Below are positions 18,042-27,349 of a DNA stretch of 64,000 nt, piece by piece; positions within the stretch are counted from its first letter, which is position 1, and the number at the start of each line of letters is the position of its first letter. Origin of the DNA: a bacterium (lineage in GTDB: Bacteria; Elusimicrobiota; Elusimicrobia; UBA1565; UBA9628). The notes beneath the pieces were generated by a model that did not search any database, was not told the DNA's origin, and saw only the letters and a list, made by a program, of their open reading frames with translations. A program made the position numbers and the translations under genes. The stretch covers positions 43,207 to 107,206 of the forward strand of contig JAKAQO010000008.1 in NCBI GenBank assembly GCA_021822495.1. Reading direction: 5' to 3'.

Positions 18042-19067
18042 ATGAAAGTCATAATGCAAGGCGATAAAGGCATGAAACTGCGCCCGGTTATCGGCGCGGC
18101 GCTCTGCTTGTTTGTGCTCACCCCTCTTTTCGCCGCCGTCGTATCGGATTTTACCACCAACGCCATTGGAACGGCGGGTGACCAGTTTTTACTCGAACCC
18201 ATTGGCGCGCGCGGCATTGCCATGGGAGGCGCCTACACCGCCGTCACCGATGACGCCACATCCTTATATTGGAACCCAGCTGGGCTTTCCCGCGTGTCGG
18301 ACACCTCAGGCTCTCTCATGTATACGCCGTATTTGGCCGGCATCAATTATCAAGCCGCCGAAGTCGCTAAAAGAGTTTCAGACACCGGCGTTCTCGCCGT
18401 TGGATTTCGCTCACAGAGTTACGGGTCCATCTCCCAAACTGATATCAATGGCAATTCTCTCGGCAGTTTTTCTCCGCATGATTACGTCGCCGAGGTTGGA
18501 TGGGGGGAAAGCATTCCCGACTTATCCGACAATAATATCGCGACCTCCATGGGAGTTTCCGGGCGATGGATTCATTCGACCATTGTCCAATCCGCTGATT
18601 CCTACGGAGGAGATTTCGGCGTTCAAACCCGCATCTATCATGGGAACAGCTATTACGATATGGGAATCACAGCCCAAAATATCGGACAAGGACCGAAATT
18701 TGACGCCGTTCAAACTGTTCAACCCTTCCAACTCAAAGTGGGGGGAGCGATGTATCCGTGGAAAGGCGTCACTCTTTCCATGGACATGATCGCGCCCGAA
18801 CAAAATCTTGTCTACGGAGCTCTTGGAGCCGAGTATTCTATTCCCATTGACAAAACCATCAAGGTCGCCCTGCGTGGTGGAATTAATTCAATGAATATGG
18901 AAAGCTCCGATCTGGGCCCCGTCTCGATGTTTTCGGGGGGGATCGGGTTCTCCGCCGGAGACGTCTCTTTCGACTACGCCTTTGTGCCCATGGCTTTTCT
19001 TGGAAATGTCAGTTACCTATCCCTCAACTTCAATCTCCCCAGCAAATCTAAAAACCAAATTCCGTAA
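18042..19067 (+). CDS. PorV/PorQ-like outer-membrane beta-barrel protein
   Basis: This 341-residue protein has a signal peptide best read from the in-frame ATG at 18072 (MKLRPVIGAALCLFVL). The N-terminal motif GARGIAMGGAYTAVTDDATSLYWNPAGL is quoted here only in part as ARGIAMGGAYTAV; it is diagnostic of the PorV/UPF0164 and FadL-like barrels. PorV shuttles type IX secretion cargo in Bacteroidota; homologues in other phyla are of unclear function. The gene sits 35 bp after the Kelch giant, whose C-terminal domain resembles cargo signals. No other secretion component is in the window. Confidence 0.78.
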   Translation: MKVIMQGDKGMKLRPVIGAALCLFVLTPLFAAVVSDFTTNAIGTAGDQFLLEPIGARGIAMGGAYTAVTDDATSLYWNPAGLSRVSDTSGSLMYTPYLAGINYQAAEVAKRVSDTGVLAVGFRSQSYGSISQTDINGNSLGSFSPHDYVAEVGWGESIPDLSDNNIATSMGVSGRWIHSTIVQSADSYGGDFGVQTRIYHGNSYYDMGITAQNIGQGPKFDAVQTVQPFQLKVGGAMYPWKGVTLSMDMIAPEQNLVYGALGAEYSIPIDKTIKVALRGGINSMNMESSDLGPVSMFSGGIGFSAGDVSFDYAFVPMAFLGNVSYLSLNFNLPSKSKNQIP

Positions 19068-19176
19068 AAGCGTTGCGCGCCCTAAATTCAATTTGTTTTA
19101 ATCGAGGTATGCGTTATTTATTGGCTCAAAATTATTTTCAATTACGGACACAACTCTCGCGACAGGAAAACACTCT

Positions 19177-19839
19177 ATGAAATATTTATTTCTCTTTGTT
19201 CTTTTCATCATCGCCGGATATTTTGCTCTTCAAGAATTAAAACCCAAGCCCTTGCCTCCGCCGCCTCCGCCGCCTCCAATTCTTAGCAAACTCAATACCA
19301 TCAAGCCGCTTTTAAGCCCCCAAGATGAACAGAGAATAGCTCAATCAGTCAATGACACCAATGAGAAAGTCCGCTGGCAAGCCTTAAAACTGTTGGTCAA
19401 TGGAAAATCTTCCTTGGCTCTTCCGCTTCTCTTTAAGCATTTGGAACACGATCCTTCCATCAGCTTGCGCGTTAAAATTCTAGGGCTTCTCTCTCAGTAT
19501 AAATCCAACAACGACGTTTTAACCCATGTTCTTGCCGCGCTGAAAGATTATAATCCAGACATACGGCTGGCGGCGCTTCAAACGCTGGATGATATGAGCG
19601 CTTATTCCGCCGCGCCCAACATCACGGCCCTCTTAAGCGACGGAAGCGGACCGGTGCGCCAAAAAGCTTTGGATGTCCTCAACGATTTACAAAAGAAAAG
19701 ACAAAAAGAAATAGACGCCGCGTGCGCCGAGTGGAAAAAAGAAATGCAAGAAAGGCAAGCTCAAGCCGCTCAAAGCGGAAATCCTCTTGCTCCCGCGCCA
19801 CCCGCGCCGGAAGAGTGCGCCGCGCCTCTGAACCACTAA
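19177..19839 (+). CDS. Membrane-anchored HEAT-repeat protein
   Basis: This 220-residue protein starts with a hydrophobic anchor (YLFLFVLFIIAGYFAL). A run of eight prolines sits near residue 28, followed by HEAT/PBS-lyase-like helical repeats (VRWQALKLLV, SLRVKILGLL, DIRLAALQTLDDM, GPVRQKALDVL) over about residues 50-175. A charged, Ala/Pro-rich tail ends the protein. HEAT repeats are protein-binding scaffolds. It is encoded 12 bp before the moxR ATPase and may belong to the Bat operon, but a direct link is only positional. Confidence 0.7.
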   Translation: MKYLFLFVLFIIAGYFALQELKPKPLPPPPPPPPILSKLNTIKPLLSPQDEQRIAQSVNDTNEKVRWQALKLLVNGKSSLALPLLFKHLEHDPSISLRVKILGLLSQYKSNNDVLTHVLAALKDYNPDIRLAALQTLDDMSAYSAAPNITALLSDGSGPVRQKALDVLNDLQKKRQKEIDAACAEWKKEMQERQAQAAQSGNPLAPAPPAPEECAAPLNH

Positions 19840-19851
19840 GGAGAAACCAGA

Positions 19852-20841
19852 ATGGAACTAGGTATTAAGGAAATCAACAAAAAAGTCTCGGAAGAAAGTT
19901 TGTTTGTCGCCGAACTTAAAAGAGAAATCGGACGGGTCATTGTTGGGCAAGAAGACATTATCGACCGCATTCTTATTGGAATCATCGCCGGAGGGCATGT
20001 CCTTCTTGAAGGAGTTCCCGGACTGGCAAAAACCCTGACTATTAAAACTCTTTCCCAGTGCATGAAAGCGGATTTCTCCCGCATTCAGTTTACTCCTGAC
20101 CTTTTGCCGGCGGATCTAACGGGAACCTTGGTCTTTAACCCAAAGGACTCCGACTTTACGGTGAAGAAAGGCCCCTTGTTTGCCAACCTAGTCCTAGCCG
20201 ATGAAATCAACCGCGCGCCAGCCAAGGTTCAAAGCGCGCTTCTTGAAGCCATGCAGGAAAAAAGCATCACGATTGGAACCACCACCTATCCACTGCCGGA
20301 ACTCTTTTTAGTCTTGGCGACTCAAAACCCCATCGAGCAAGAGGGAACCTACCCGCTTCCGGAAGCGCAGGTTGACCGATTTATGCTAAAGATCAAGGTC
20401 TCCTATCCCAGCAAACTGGAAGAGAAAACGATCCTGGAGCGGATGGCTTCGGATACTCCTTTGGTTCCCAAAGCCGTGGTCACCCCTCAACAAGTCTTGC
20501 AAGCCAGAAAAGTCGCTTCTGAAATCTACATGGATGAAAAAATCAAGGCTTATATCGTGGATTTGGTCTATGCGACAAGAACCCCTCAGGATTATAAATT
20601 GACCAAGGAGAAATCTCTCATTTCCTATGGCGCAAGCCCCCGCGCGACCATTGCGCTAGCCAAGGCGGCGAAGGCCTACGCCTTTTTAAACGGACGAGGG
20701 TATGTCACGCCCGAAGACGTCAAGACCGTTGGAACCGATGTCTTGCGGCACCGCGTTCTTCTCAGCTATGAAGCGGAAGCTCAAAATATAACATCGGAAG
20801 ATATTTTGCGTTCTCTTTTTGAGGCCGTCGAAGTCCCCTAA
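19852..20841 (+). CDS. MoxR-family AAA+ ATPase
   Basis: This 329-residue MoxR chaperone-type ATPase has Walker A GVPGLAKT (about residue 48), Walker B LADEINRAPAK (about 115), sensor 1 LATQNPIEQEGTYPLPEAQ (about 160) and a C-terminal lid. MoxR ATPases act with VWA-domain partners to mature or remodel envelope or metal-dependent complexes. It leads a seven-gene cluster (DUF58, BatA, BatB/C, BatD, BatE-like), the classical arrangement. GGAGAAACCAGA precedes the ATG. Confidence 0.93.
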   Translation: MELGIKEINKKVSEESLFVAELKREIGRVIVGQEDIIDRILIGIIAGGHVLLEGVPGLAKTLTIKTLSQCMKADFSRIQFTPDLLPADLTGTLVFNPKDSDFTVKKGPLFANLVLADEINRAPAKVQSALLEAMQEKSITIGTTTYPLPELFLVLATQNPIEQEGTYPLPEAQVDRFMLKIKVSYPSKLEEKTILERMASDTPLVPKAVVTPQQVLQARKVASEIYMDEKIKAYIVDLVYATRTPQDYKLTKEKSLISYGASPRATIALAKAAKAYAFLNGRGYVTPEDVKTVGTDVLRHRVLLSYEAEAQNITSEDILRSLFEAVEVP

Positions 20842-20861
20842 ACTAAAGAACAGGCTTTCCC

Positions 20862-21776
20862 ATGCCCGAAACTAATTCCGCTCTCGGCCTTTCCAGCGAC
20901 ATCTTATCAAAGGTCCGCCATATCGAGATTTTGACCGGTCGGCTGGTCGCCGAAACCTTCGCGGGAGAATACTTAAGCGTTTTTAAGGGCCGCGGAATGG
21001 AATTTGCAGAGGTCAGGGAGTATTCTCCCGGAGATGATATTCGCCTCATTGACCGCAACGTCACGGCCAGGATGAGAAAGCCCTACGTTCGCCAATATAC
21101 CGAGGAACGGGAACTGACCGTCGTCATCGCCTGCGATCTTTCCAAAAGCCAATTCTTCGGCTCAGCCGCTCTTAAAAAAGAAATCGCGGCCGAACTTGCC
21201 GCCGTTTTAGCCTTTTCCGCTCTTCAAAACAACGACAAGGTCGGAATGTTTCTATTTACGGAAGGAGTTGAAGAATTTGTCCCTCCTAAAAAGGGGAGAA
21301 AACATATTCTCCACCTTATTCGGGATGTCTTGGCCTACGAGCCCAAGAAAAGCGGAACCAGGCTTGATATTATTCTTGAGACTCTGGGCCGGGTTTTGCG
21401 CCGCCATTGCATCGTCTTTCTGATCTCGGATTTTAGAACGGATGACTTCGCTTCCTTTGAACACGCCCTCAAACTTGGAAGCCTCAAGCACGATTTGATT
21501 CCAATTATTTTAACCGACCCGCGGGAGAAAAGCCTGCCTTCCTTTGACGCTCTGATTAACCTAGAAGACCCTGAATCGGGACAAACCATCTTATTTGACG
21601 CTTCGTCCAAAAGCGCCCTTTCCGAGCACCAAAAAGAAGAAGAAAAAAGACTGGCCCGAATCCAAAGACTCTTTCAACTCTCCGGCATCGACTCCATTCA
21701 AATTGGAACGGACGCCTCTTATATCGATCCCGTAGTCCAATTTTTTCGCCGCAGAGCTAAGAAACTTTCCAGATGA
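20862..21776 (+). CDS. DUF58 domain protein (VWA-like, MoxR partner)
   Basis: This 304-residue cytosolic protein carries the DUF58 hallmark GRGMEFAEVREYSPGDD (about residues 44-60) followed by IDRNVTARM. Next comes a degenerate von Willebrand A-like fold with VVIACDLSKSQFF (about residue 90), which keeps a DxSxS-like MIDAS. It probably binds MoxR. It lies 20 bp after moxR and overlaps the next gene by 4 bp. Confidence 0.88.
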   Translation: MPETNSALGLSSDILSKVRHIEILTGRLVAETFAGEYLSVFKGRGMEFAEVREYSPGDDIRLIDRNVTARMRKPYVRQYTEERELTVVIACDLSKSQFFGSAALKKEIAAELAAVLAFSALQNNDKVGMFLFTEGVEEFVPPKKGRKHILHLIRDVLAYEPKKSGTRLDIILETLGRVLRRHCIVFLISDFRTDDFASFEHALKLGSLKHDLIPIILTDPREKSLPSFDALINLEDPESGQTILFDASSKSALSEHQKEEEKRLARIQRLFQLSGIDSIQIGTDASYIDPVVQFFRRRAKKLSR

Positions 21777-22705
21777 CTAAACCCATTTGTCGACTCGCTT
21801 TGATTTCCTTGGCTTTCTTTCTTCTATCCAAAACAGCCTTGGCCCAAGAGCCGTCTTTTAACATCCAAATCGCTTCTGGGACTCCCGTAGCCGCAATGCC
21901 TCTTTATCTCAAAGTAAGCGTCAATAATCCTCCCAACACGCGCGCCTCTCTTGATTTAGCGGCATCCTCAACCGACACATTCGTCATTGCCCAAGTCCAG
22001 GACCTATCCCCCAAGGGCGGCAATTCTTCTAGTCAAAATTTTTTATTAAAAATACTGCCCCTCAATGTCGGAACCTTGCCCATCAATCTCTTTTGGAAAC
22101 TCAGCGCGCCTTCGCAAACGACAGAAATTCAAAGTCCGACGTTTATCTTGAACGTGGCGGAAAAACCGCTTAAGACTCTTAAGATTTACGATATCGCCTC
22201 TCCCCTAAAAGCATGGCCCTTATTGTGGCCGTGGCTTTTGGCGGCGTTAATCCTCGGCTTGATTACTTGGTTTTACCTCAAGCGCAAAAAAGAGGTTTTC
22301 CTCGGCCCGTCAGTTCTCACTATCGACACGCGCCCAGCTCATGTGATTGCCCAAGAAGAAATTGAAAAGCTCAGGGCCTCCAAGCTTTTTGAAGAGTCGC
22401 GCTATAAAGAATTTTATTTTGAACTCAGCGAAATTCTTAAGCGCTATTTTGAACGGCGTTTTGCGATGCCCGCGACCAAAATGACGACGGTTGAACTTCA
22501 CCGGCATTTAAAGCAGTCCGAAATCGACCCGCAAACGCTGGCCCGGTTTAAAAATCTTTTCGACAAGGCCGATTTGGTTAAGTTCGCAAAAGTCGCGCCG
22601 GAGAAAGACTGGAATTTCTTGGATATTGAAAGCGCCCTTTATTTAGTCGAGAGCACAAAGCCCAAGGAAACTCTTCCCGCTCAAGGTTCGGGAGTGTCCC
22701 CATGA
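21773..22705 (+). CDS. BatD-adjacent membrane protein (DUF4381-like)
   Basis: This 310-residue protein has a signal peptide (IVRLALISLAFFLLSK-like, ending TALAQ), a beta-sandwich periplasmic domain to about residue 135, one transmembrane helix (WPLLWPWLLAALILGLITW) and a cytosolic helical tail. The tail contains YKEFYFELSEILKRYFERR, a pattern seen in the DUF4381 and BatD C-terminal regions of MoxR operons. It overlaps its neighbours at both ends, so cotranslation with DUF58 and BatA is expected. Exact role is unknown. Confidence 0.75.
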   Translation: MTKPICRLALISLAFFLLSKTALAQEPSFNIQIASGTPVAAMPLYLKVSVNNPPNTRASLDLAASSTDTFVIAQVQDLSPKGGNSSSQNFLLKILPLNVGTLPINLFWKLSAPSQTTEIQSPTFILNVAEKPLKTLKIYDIASPLKAWPLLWPWLLAALILGLITWFYLKRKKEVFLGPSVLTIDTRPAHVIAQEEIEKLRASKLFEESRYKEFYFELSEILKRYFERRFAMPATKMTTVELHRHLKQSEIDPQTLARFKNLFDKADLVKFAKVAPEKDWNFLDIESALYLVESTKPKETLPAQGSGVSP

Positions 22706-23691
22706 TTTTTGTGCATCCCTGGGCTTTTGCCCTTTTAGCGCTTGTCGTTTTATCTCTCGCTCTTGCCTATTATTTTCAGAACTTAAATCAGGTTTTGCCT
22801 TTTCCGGCAAATTCGCAGTTTTGGAAGCAGGGAAAAACCTTGAAAACCTGGGCGGGACAATGGACGCCTTTGATTTCCAGAGGACTCGCTCTTTGTCTCA
22901 TTGTCTTTTCGCTGGCGAGACCTCAAAAAATATCAAGCGCCCTCAAAGGCTTTGGAGAAGGCATCGACATCATGCTCGCTATCGACAGTTCTCTCAGCAT
23001 GAGTTCCATTGACATTAAGCCTAACCGAATCACCGCCGCCAAAGAAGCGGCCATTAATTTCGTTTTAGGGAGAGTTCAGGACCGCGTTGGGCTTGTCACT
23101 TTTGGAGGAGCGCCCGAGCTTCTGTGTCCTCTGACCTTGGATTATAACGCGCTCATCTCTCAAATTAAAACTCTCTACCCCGGAATCACTCAATCGGACG
23201 GAACCGCCATTGGAGACGGGATCGTCTCCGCTCTTAATCATCTCAAGCAAAGTCACGCCAAAACAAAAATTATTATTCTTTTAACCGACGGCCGTTCCAA
23301 TACCGGCACGGTCGACCCGGTGACGGCCGCGCGCGCGGCGGCTTCCATGGGAGTTAAAATCTACGCCATCGGCACCGCCCGGCACGGCTCGACTCTCATG
23401 CCGGTTAGAGATCCCAGCGGCGGACAAGTCATGGTTCGAATTGACGACGATATTGACGACGCTCTTTTAACTCAAATCGCGCAAATGACCAATGGCCGCT
23501 ATTTCCGCGTGACCAATAGAAACGAGCTTAAGGAAGTTTACAGGACGATCAACCAACTTCAAAAGTCAAAAGTCAAAATTCCGCCCATTATCATGCGCGC
23601 GGATATGTACCGAATCCCGGTTTTAATCGCATCGTTGATTCTTCTACTGGAAATTTTACTCGCCAACACCTGGCTTTTGAGGTGGCCGTAA
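22702..23691 (+). CDS. batA: BatA-like VWA-domain membrane protein
   Basis: This 329-residue protein has two N-terminal transmembrane segments, a periplasmic or cytosolic VWA domain and a C-terminal transmembrane helix (VLIASLILLLEILLANTWLL). The metal-ion-dependent adhesion site is intact: DSSLSM (DxSxS, about residue 94), the TxxxT-type SDGTAIGDGI and LLTDGRSNTG. It matches BatA of the aerotolerance operon. The start overlaps the previous gene by 4 bp. Confidence 0.9.
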   Translation: MIFVHPWAFALLALVVLSLALAYYFQNLNQVLPFPANSQFWKQGKTLKTWAGQWTPLISRGLALCLIVFSLARPQKISSALKGFGEGIDIMLAIDSSLSMSSIDIKPNRITAAKEAAINFVLGRVQDRVGLVTFGGAPELLCPLTLDYNALISQIKTLYPGITQSDGTAIGDGIVSALNHLKQSHAKTKIIILLTDGRSNTGTVDPVTAARAAASMGVKIYAIGTARHGSTLMPVRDPSGGQVMVRIDDDIDDALLTQIAQMTNGRYFRVTNRNELKEVYRTINQLQKSKVKIPPIIMRADMYRIPVLIASLILLLEILLANTWLLRWP

Positions 23692-23693
23692 CT

Positions 23694-25457
23694 ATGTTTA
23701 GAAACCCTCTCTATCTGTTGTGGGCGCTTCTTGCCGCTGTGGCCATCTGGCTATTCATTCGTCTTGGAAACTCCAGGAGAGAAAAAATTTCCGGCCGGTT
23801 TGGCAGCCTCGGGACCCTCGCCCGCCTTTTAAAACCGGAAACCAGCCAAAGACGAAATATTAAATCGCTTCTTCAGCTTGGGATTCTCGTTTTACTCTTT
23901 CTCGCTCTGGCCGGCCCGCAATGGGGAGTGGAACTGAATTCATCCAAAAGCTCTTCTCAAGTCGTTCTTCTCGCTATTGACACTTCTCTTTCCATGCTGA
24001 CTGAAGACGTTTCCCCTAATCGCCTGGAAAAAGCGCGAAGCGAACTCCAGCTCATTATTTCAGGCCTAAAAGAAGAAGGAACTCCCGTTCGCATTGGAAT
24101 CATCGTCTTTTCCGGACAAGCGACTCTTGTATGTCCCTTGACCACCGATTTAAACGCAGTCTCAGACGTTCTGTCCGATATTCACGCCGATATGCTCCCG
24201 ACCCCGGGGACCGCGATGGGAGACGCGATTAACCTCGCGACTCAGACCTTATCTCCATACGTTGGCAATAAAAACCTTATTATCCTTTCGGATGGAGGGG
24301 ATCATGACACCCACCCCGGAGAAGCCTCAACTGAAGCCGCCTCGCATGGGATACGAATTTTCACCTTGGGTTTTGGAACCACGGAAGGCGGCCCCATTCC
24401 CATTAAGGACGCTTCTGGCAACCTCCTTCGTTACCAAAAAAATAAATCGGGAACTACCGTCATTACTCACTTAAGGCCGGAAATTTTGCAAAAAATCGCC
24501 GCCAAATCAGGCGGAACTTATTGGCAGGCCAGCGCCACTCAAGATGAAATTTCCGATCTCTTAAAAGGAATAACGCAAGGGCCTAAATCCAAAGGAACTC
24601 AAGAAACCGCCCATGTCTATAAAAATCATTTTATGATTCCGCTCAGCCTCGCTTTTATCCTCCTTCTTATCGAACTCCTCATTCCAGAAAAAATGGGGGC
24701 TTTGGAAAAAATTTCAAAATCCGGAAAAGAACTCCTTGGGAAGGCGATGCCATCTAAAAAAGAGGCCTCACTTCTTATCTTACTCGCCGCCCTTCAAATG
24801 TCCTTCCTGGGTTTGACGGCTAAAGCGGGAATGGAATCGGATTTAAGACAAGGAAATAATCTCTACGGCGACAAGCAATACGCCCCCGCGCTTAACTCTT
24901 ATCTCTCAGCCGTCAAGGCCGCCCCTGATAATCCAAAACCAATTTTTAACGCGGGAGACGCTTTATACCGTCTCGGGAAATATAATTCTGCGGCCAAGGC
25001 TTTCACCCAGGCAAGCAAAATTAAAAATGCGCCTCAAATTTTAAAATCGGCAGCCTACTATAACATTGGAAACAGCGCTTTTCAAAAATCCCAATACGCA
25101 GAAGCCGCACAGGCCTACAGAAACTCGTTGCTTCTTAATCCCAACAATCCGGAAGCCGCGCACAATTTAGCGGTGGCCCTTCATTATCTTAAGCATCCTC
25201 CGCCCAAAAAACAAAACCAAAAGAAAAATAATCCTAAGAATCAAAAAGGAGGAGGGGGAAAACCGCCCCCGCCCCCGCCGCGCCCGTCGTCATCTCAACA
25301 AAATCAACAGCAACAACAAAGAGACCAATCTCAAAACCAGTTGTCCCAAGATGACCTGCGGCGAATTCTAAGTTCGGTGACCGATAAAAAACCCAACACC
25401 GATCAACAATTACAAAAAGGAAGTCCGTCAAAGCCTCCGGAGGGAGAAGATTGGTAA
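23694..25457 (+). CDS. BatB/BatC-like fusion: VWA domain plus TPR domain
   Basis: Residues 1-330 mirror BatA: N-terminal helices, the VWA MIDAS DTSLSML (about 95), ILSDGGDHDT and a C-terminal helix. Residues of about 375-500 hold tetratricopeptide repeats (RQGNNLYGDKQYAPALNSYL, YYNIGNSAFQKSQYAEAAQAY) like BatC. The tail is low-complexity, Lys/Asn-, Pro- and Gln-rich. I prefer ATG 23694, with GAGGTGG 8 bp upstream, to the overlapping GTG at 23682. The fusion links two normally separate Bat subunits. Confidence 0.88.
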   Translation: MFRNPLYLLWALLAAVAIWLFIRLGNSRREKISGRFGSLGTLARLLKPETSQRRNIKSLLQLGILVLLFLALAGPQWGVELNSSKSSSQVVLLAIDTSLSMLTEDVSPNRLEKARSELQLIISGLKEEGTPVRIGIIVFSGQATLVCPLTTDLNAVSDVLSDIHADMLPTPGTAMGDAINLATQTLSPYVGNKNLIILSDGGDHDTHPGEASTEAASHGIRIFTLGFGTTEGGPIPIKDASGNLLRYQKNKSGTTVITHLRPEILQKIAAKSGGTYWQASATQDEISDLLKGITQGPKSKGTQETAHVYKNHFMIPLSLAFILLLIELLIPEKMGALEKISKSGKELLGKAMPSKKEASLLILLAALQMSFLGLTAKAGMESDLRQGNNLYGDKQYAPALNSYLSAVKAAPDNPKPIFNAGDALYRLGKYNSAAKAFTQASKIKNAPQILKSAAYYNIGNSAFQKSQYAEAAQAYRNSLLLNPNNPEAAHNLAVALHYLKHPPPKKQNQKKNNPKNQKGGGGKPPPPPPRPSSSQQNQQQQQRDQSQNQLSQDDLRRILSSVTDKKPNTDQQLQKGSPSKPPEGEDW

Positions 25458-27349
25458 TGAAAAAAAAGAGCATAATTTTTATTGCCTTAACCGGGTGTTT
25501 TCTTCTGACGTCTGGAAGGCGAGCCAGCGCCCAAGTCGCCATTCATGCAAGCGTAGACAAAACCATCGTGAGTCTTAATGAGCAAATTACCCTCACTGTT
25601 TCGGTCACCGGTTCCGGCGGTTCCATTCCCGATCCTCAAATCCCGCTTCTTTCAAACTTCAGCGTTTACTCTTCCGGAAAAGGCCAATCTATTTCCATTA
25701 TTAACGGACAAATGGAAACAGACACCGAATACACCTACGTCCTCGTCCCGCGATTTGTCGGGAAAGGAACGATTCCGCCCATCTCAATTAGCTACGGGGG
25801 ACGAAAATATCAAACCCGTCCTATTATTATCAAGGTGTCTAAAAATGGCGCGTCCGCAAACCAGGGCCATCCCCAGGGCGGCGGAGCCGTTTCCGTTCAA
25901 GCTCCTCCAGGAGTCAGCGTCCAATCCGCTTCTGGATATAATTACGCGCGAAACCCCTCTCCCCGTAATCCCGATGTCTTCGTCAAAGCGACTGTCAATC
26001 GAAATAAAGTCTACGTCAACGAGCAGACGACTCTTTCAGTCAAATTTTTTACCGGAGTCAGCCTCGCGGGAAGCCCGCAATATAACCCGCCCAAACTCTC
26101 AGGATTTATCTCAGAAGATTTGCCGCCCCAGAGAAATGGACGAACCCTCATCAACGGCAGGGAATACTATTATTCCGAGATCAAACTCGCTCTCTTCCCA
26201 GTCCAGGCCGGACGACTTGAAATAGGCCCGGCGATGGTCAGTTGCCGGATTCAAAAGAGTCTTGCCATTGATCCCTTTTCTCAAAGCTTCTTAAACAACA
26301 TTTTTTCCGGACAATTGGGAATGACCCAGCCGGAAACGCTTCATTCCGAACCTCTGATTTTAACGGCCTTGCCGCTTCCCGACAGAGGAAAACCAGCCAA
26401 TTTTTCTGGAGCAGTCGGCAGTTTTTTGATCTCGGCATCGGTAGACCGAACGCAGGTCAATGTCGGGGACGCAGTCAATTTTACGATGGTCATTTCTGGC
26501 CAGGGGAATTTAAAGAGTTTAGACGCTCCCTCAATTCCAGCCATGCCGGATTTCCATGTCTACGACACGGTCAATTCGCTCAAACTCAACAAGCAAAACG
26601 ACATCGTTCAAGGAAGCAAGTTTTTTAAAACCGTCTTGGTCCCAAGAATTTCGGGAACATTAACGATTCCTAAAATCGCATTTTCTTTTTTTAACCCAAA
26701 AACGAATTCCTATCAAACCCTCTATTCTCCAAGCATTGTCCTTCACGTTGCGAAGGGCGCTCCGGGATCAGGAGCAGGAAACGCCTCTAATTTTTCAGCC
26801 ACGGCTCCTCAAGACGTATCCACTATTTCCGAGGACATTCGCTATCTGAAGCCTTATCAAAAAGTCTCATTTCTTGAAAGATTTCTGGGCGCCACCTCCA
26901 ATGCAGGACTCATCAACTTATTTCCTTTCGCATTTTTTGCGTTTTTCTTCGGTCTTGATCAATATGAAGAAATGAAGGCCCGCAACCCCTTGGAAGCCAG
27001 AAAACGACAAGCCTTTAAAAAAGCTCTCCAAATTATTGAAACAGCCAAAAAAGAGCACCTCTCTAATCCGAAAGAAATGACGGAAGACCTCTCCGCTGCC
27101 CTCATTGGATATTTGGCGGACAAGCTAGGCCAATCTCCATCGGCTTTGACGCTGAAAGGGCTAAATCAGGAAATCCAAAAAGCTAATTTCCGCGTATCTC
27201 CAAACGCTCTTGAAAACATTAAGCGCGTTTGGGATGAAATTGACTCTCGAAGGTTCGCACCCACTGGAGTCGCGACCCAAACCGCCAATTCTGAAATCGC
27301 GGAAGACGTCTCCGCGTTAATCGAATCTATTGAGAGAGAGCTTAAATGA
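25457..27349 (+). CDS. batD: BatD-like protein (oxygen tolerance family)
   Basis: This protein of about 630 residues has a signal peptide (IIFIALTGCFLLTSG to about RASAQ), then repeated Ig-like BatD domains (VDKTIVSLNEQITLTVSVTG, VNRNKVYVNEQTTLSVKFF, VDRTQVNVGDAVNFTMVISG) and a C-terminal membrane helix (LFPFAFFAFFFGLDQ). A cytosolic helical tail ends it. The family name is BatD/oxygen tolerance. The ATG at 25457 shares its A with the TAA stop of the preceding gene, implying coupled translation. Confidence 0.9.
   Translation: MKKKSIIFIALTGCFLLTSGRRASAQVAIHASVDKTIVSLNEQITLTVSVTGSGGSIPDPQIPLLSNFSVYSSGKGQSISIINGQMETDTEYTYVLVPRFVGKGTIPPISISYGGRKYQTRPIIIKVSKNGASANQGHPQGGGAVSVQAPPGVSVQSASGYNYARNPSPRNPDVFVKATVNRNKVYVNEQTTLSVKFFTGVSLAGSPQYNPPKLSGFISEDLPPQRNGRTLINGREYYYSEIKLALFPVQAGRLEIGPAMVSCRIQKSLAIDPFSQSFLNNIFSGQLGMTQPETLHSEPLILTALPLPDRGKPANFSGAVGSFLISASVDRTQVNVGDAVNFTMVISGQGNLKSLDAPSIPAMPDFHVYDTVNSLKLNKQNDIVQGSKFFKTVLVPRISGTLTIPKIAFSFFNPKTNSYQTLYSPSIVLHVAKGAPGSGAGNASNFSATAPQDVSTISEDIRYLKPYQKVSFLERFLGATSNAGLINLFPFAFFAFFFGLDQYEEMKARNPLEARKRQAFKKALQIIETAKKEHLSNPKEMTEDLSAALIGYLADKLGQSPSALTLKGLNQEIQKANFRVSPNALENIKRVWDEIDSRRFAPTGVATQTANSEIAEDVSALIESIERELK

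Noticed and set aside
18112-18789. 225-residue + strand ORF in another frame
   Set aside because: Shadow frame of the PorV-like gene; composition rich in Pro/Ser/Arg without motif.
25578-26225. 215-residue + strand ORF in another frame
   Set aside because: Shadow frame of batD; the BatD domains are clear in the other frame.
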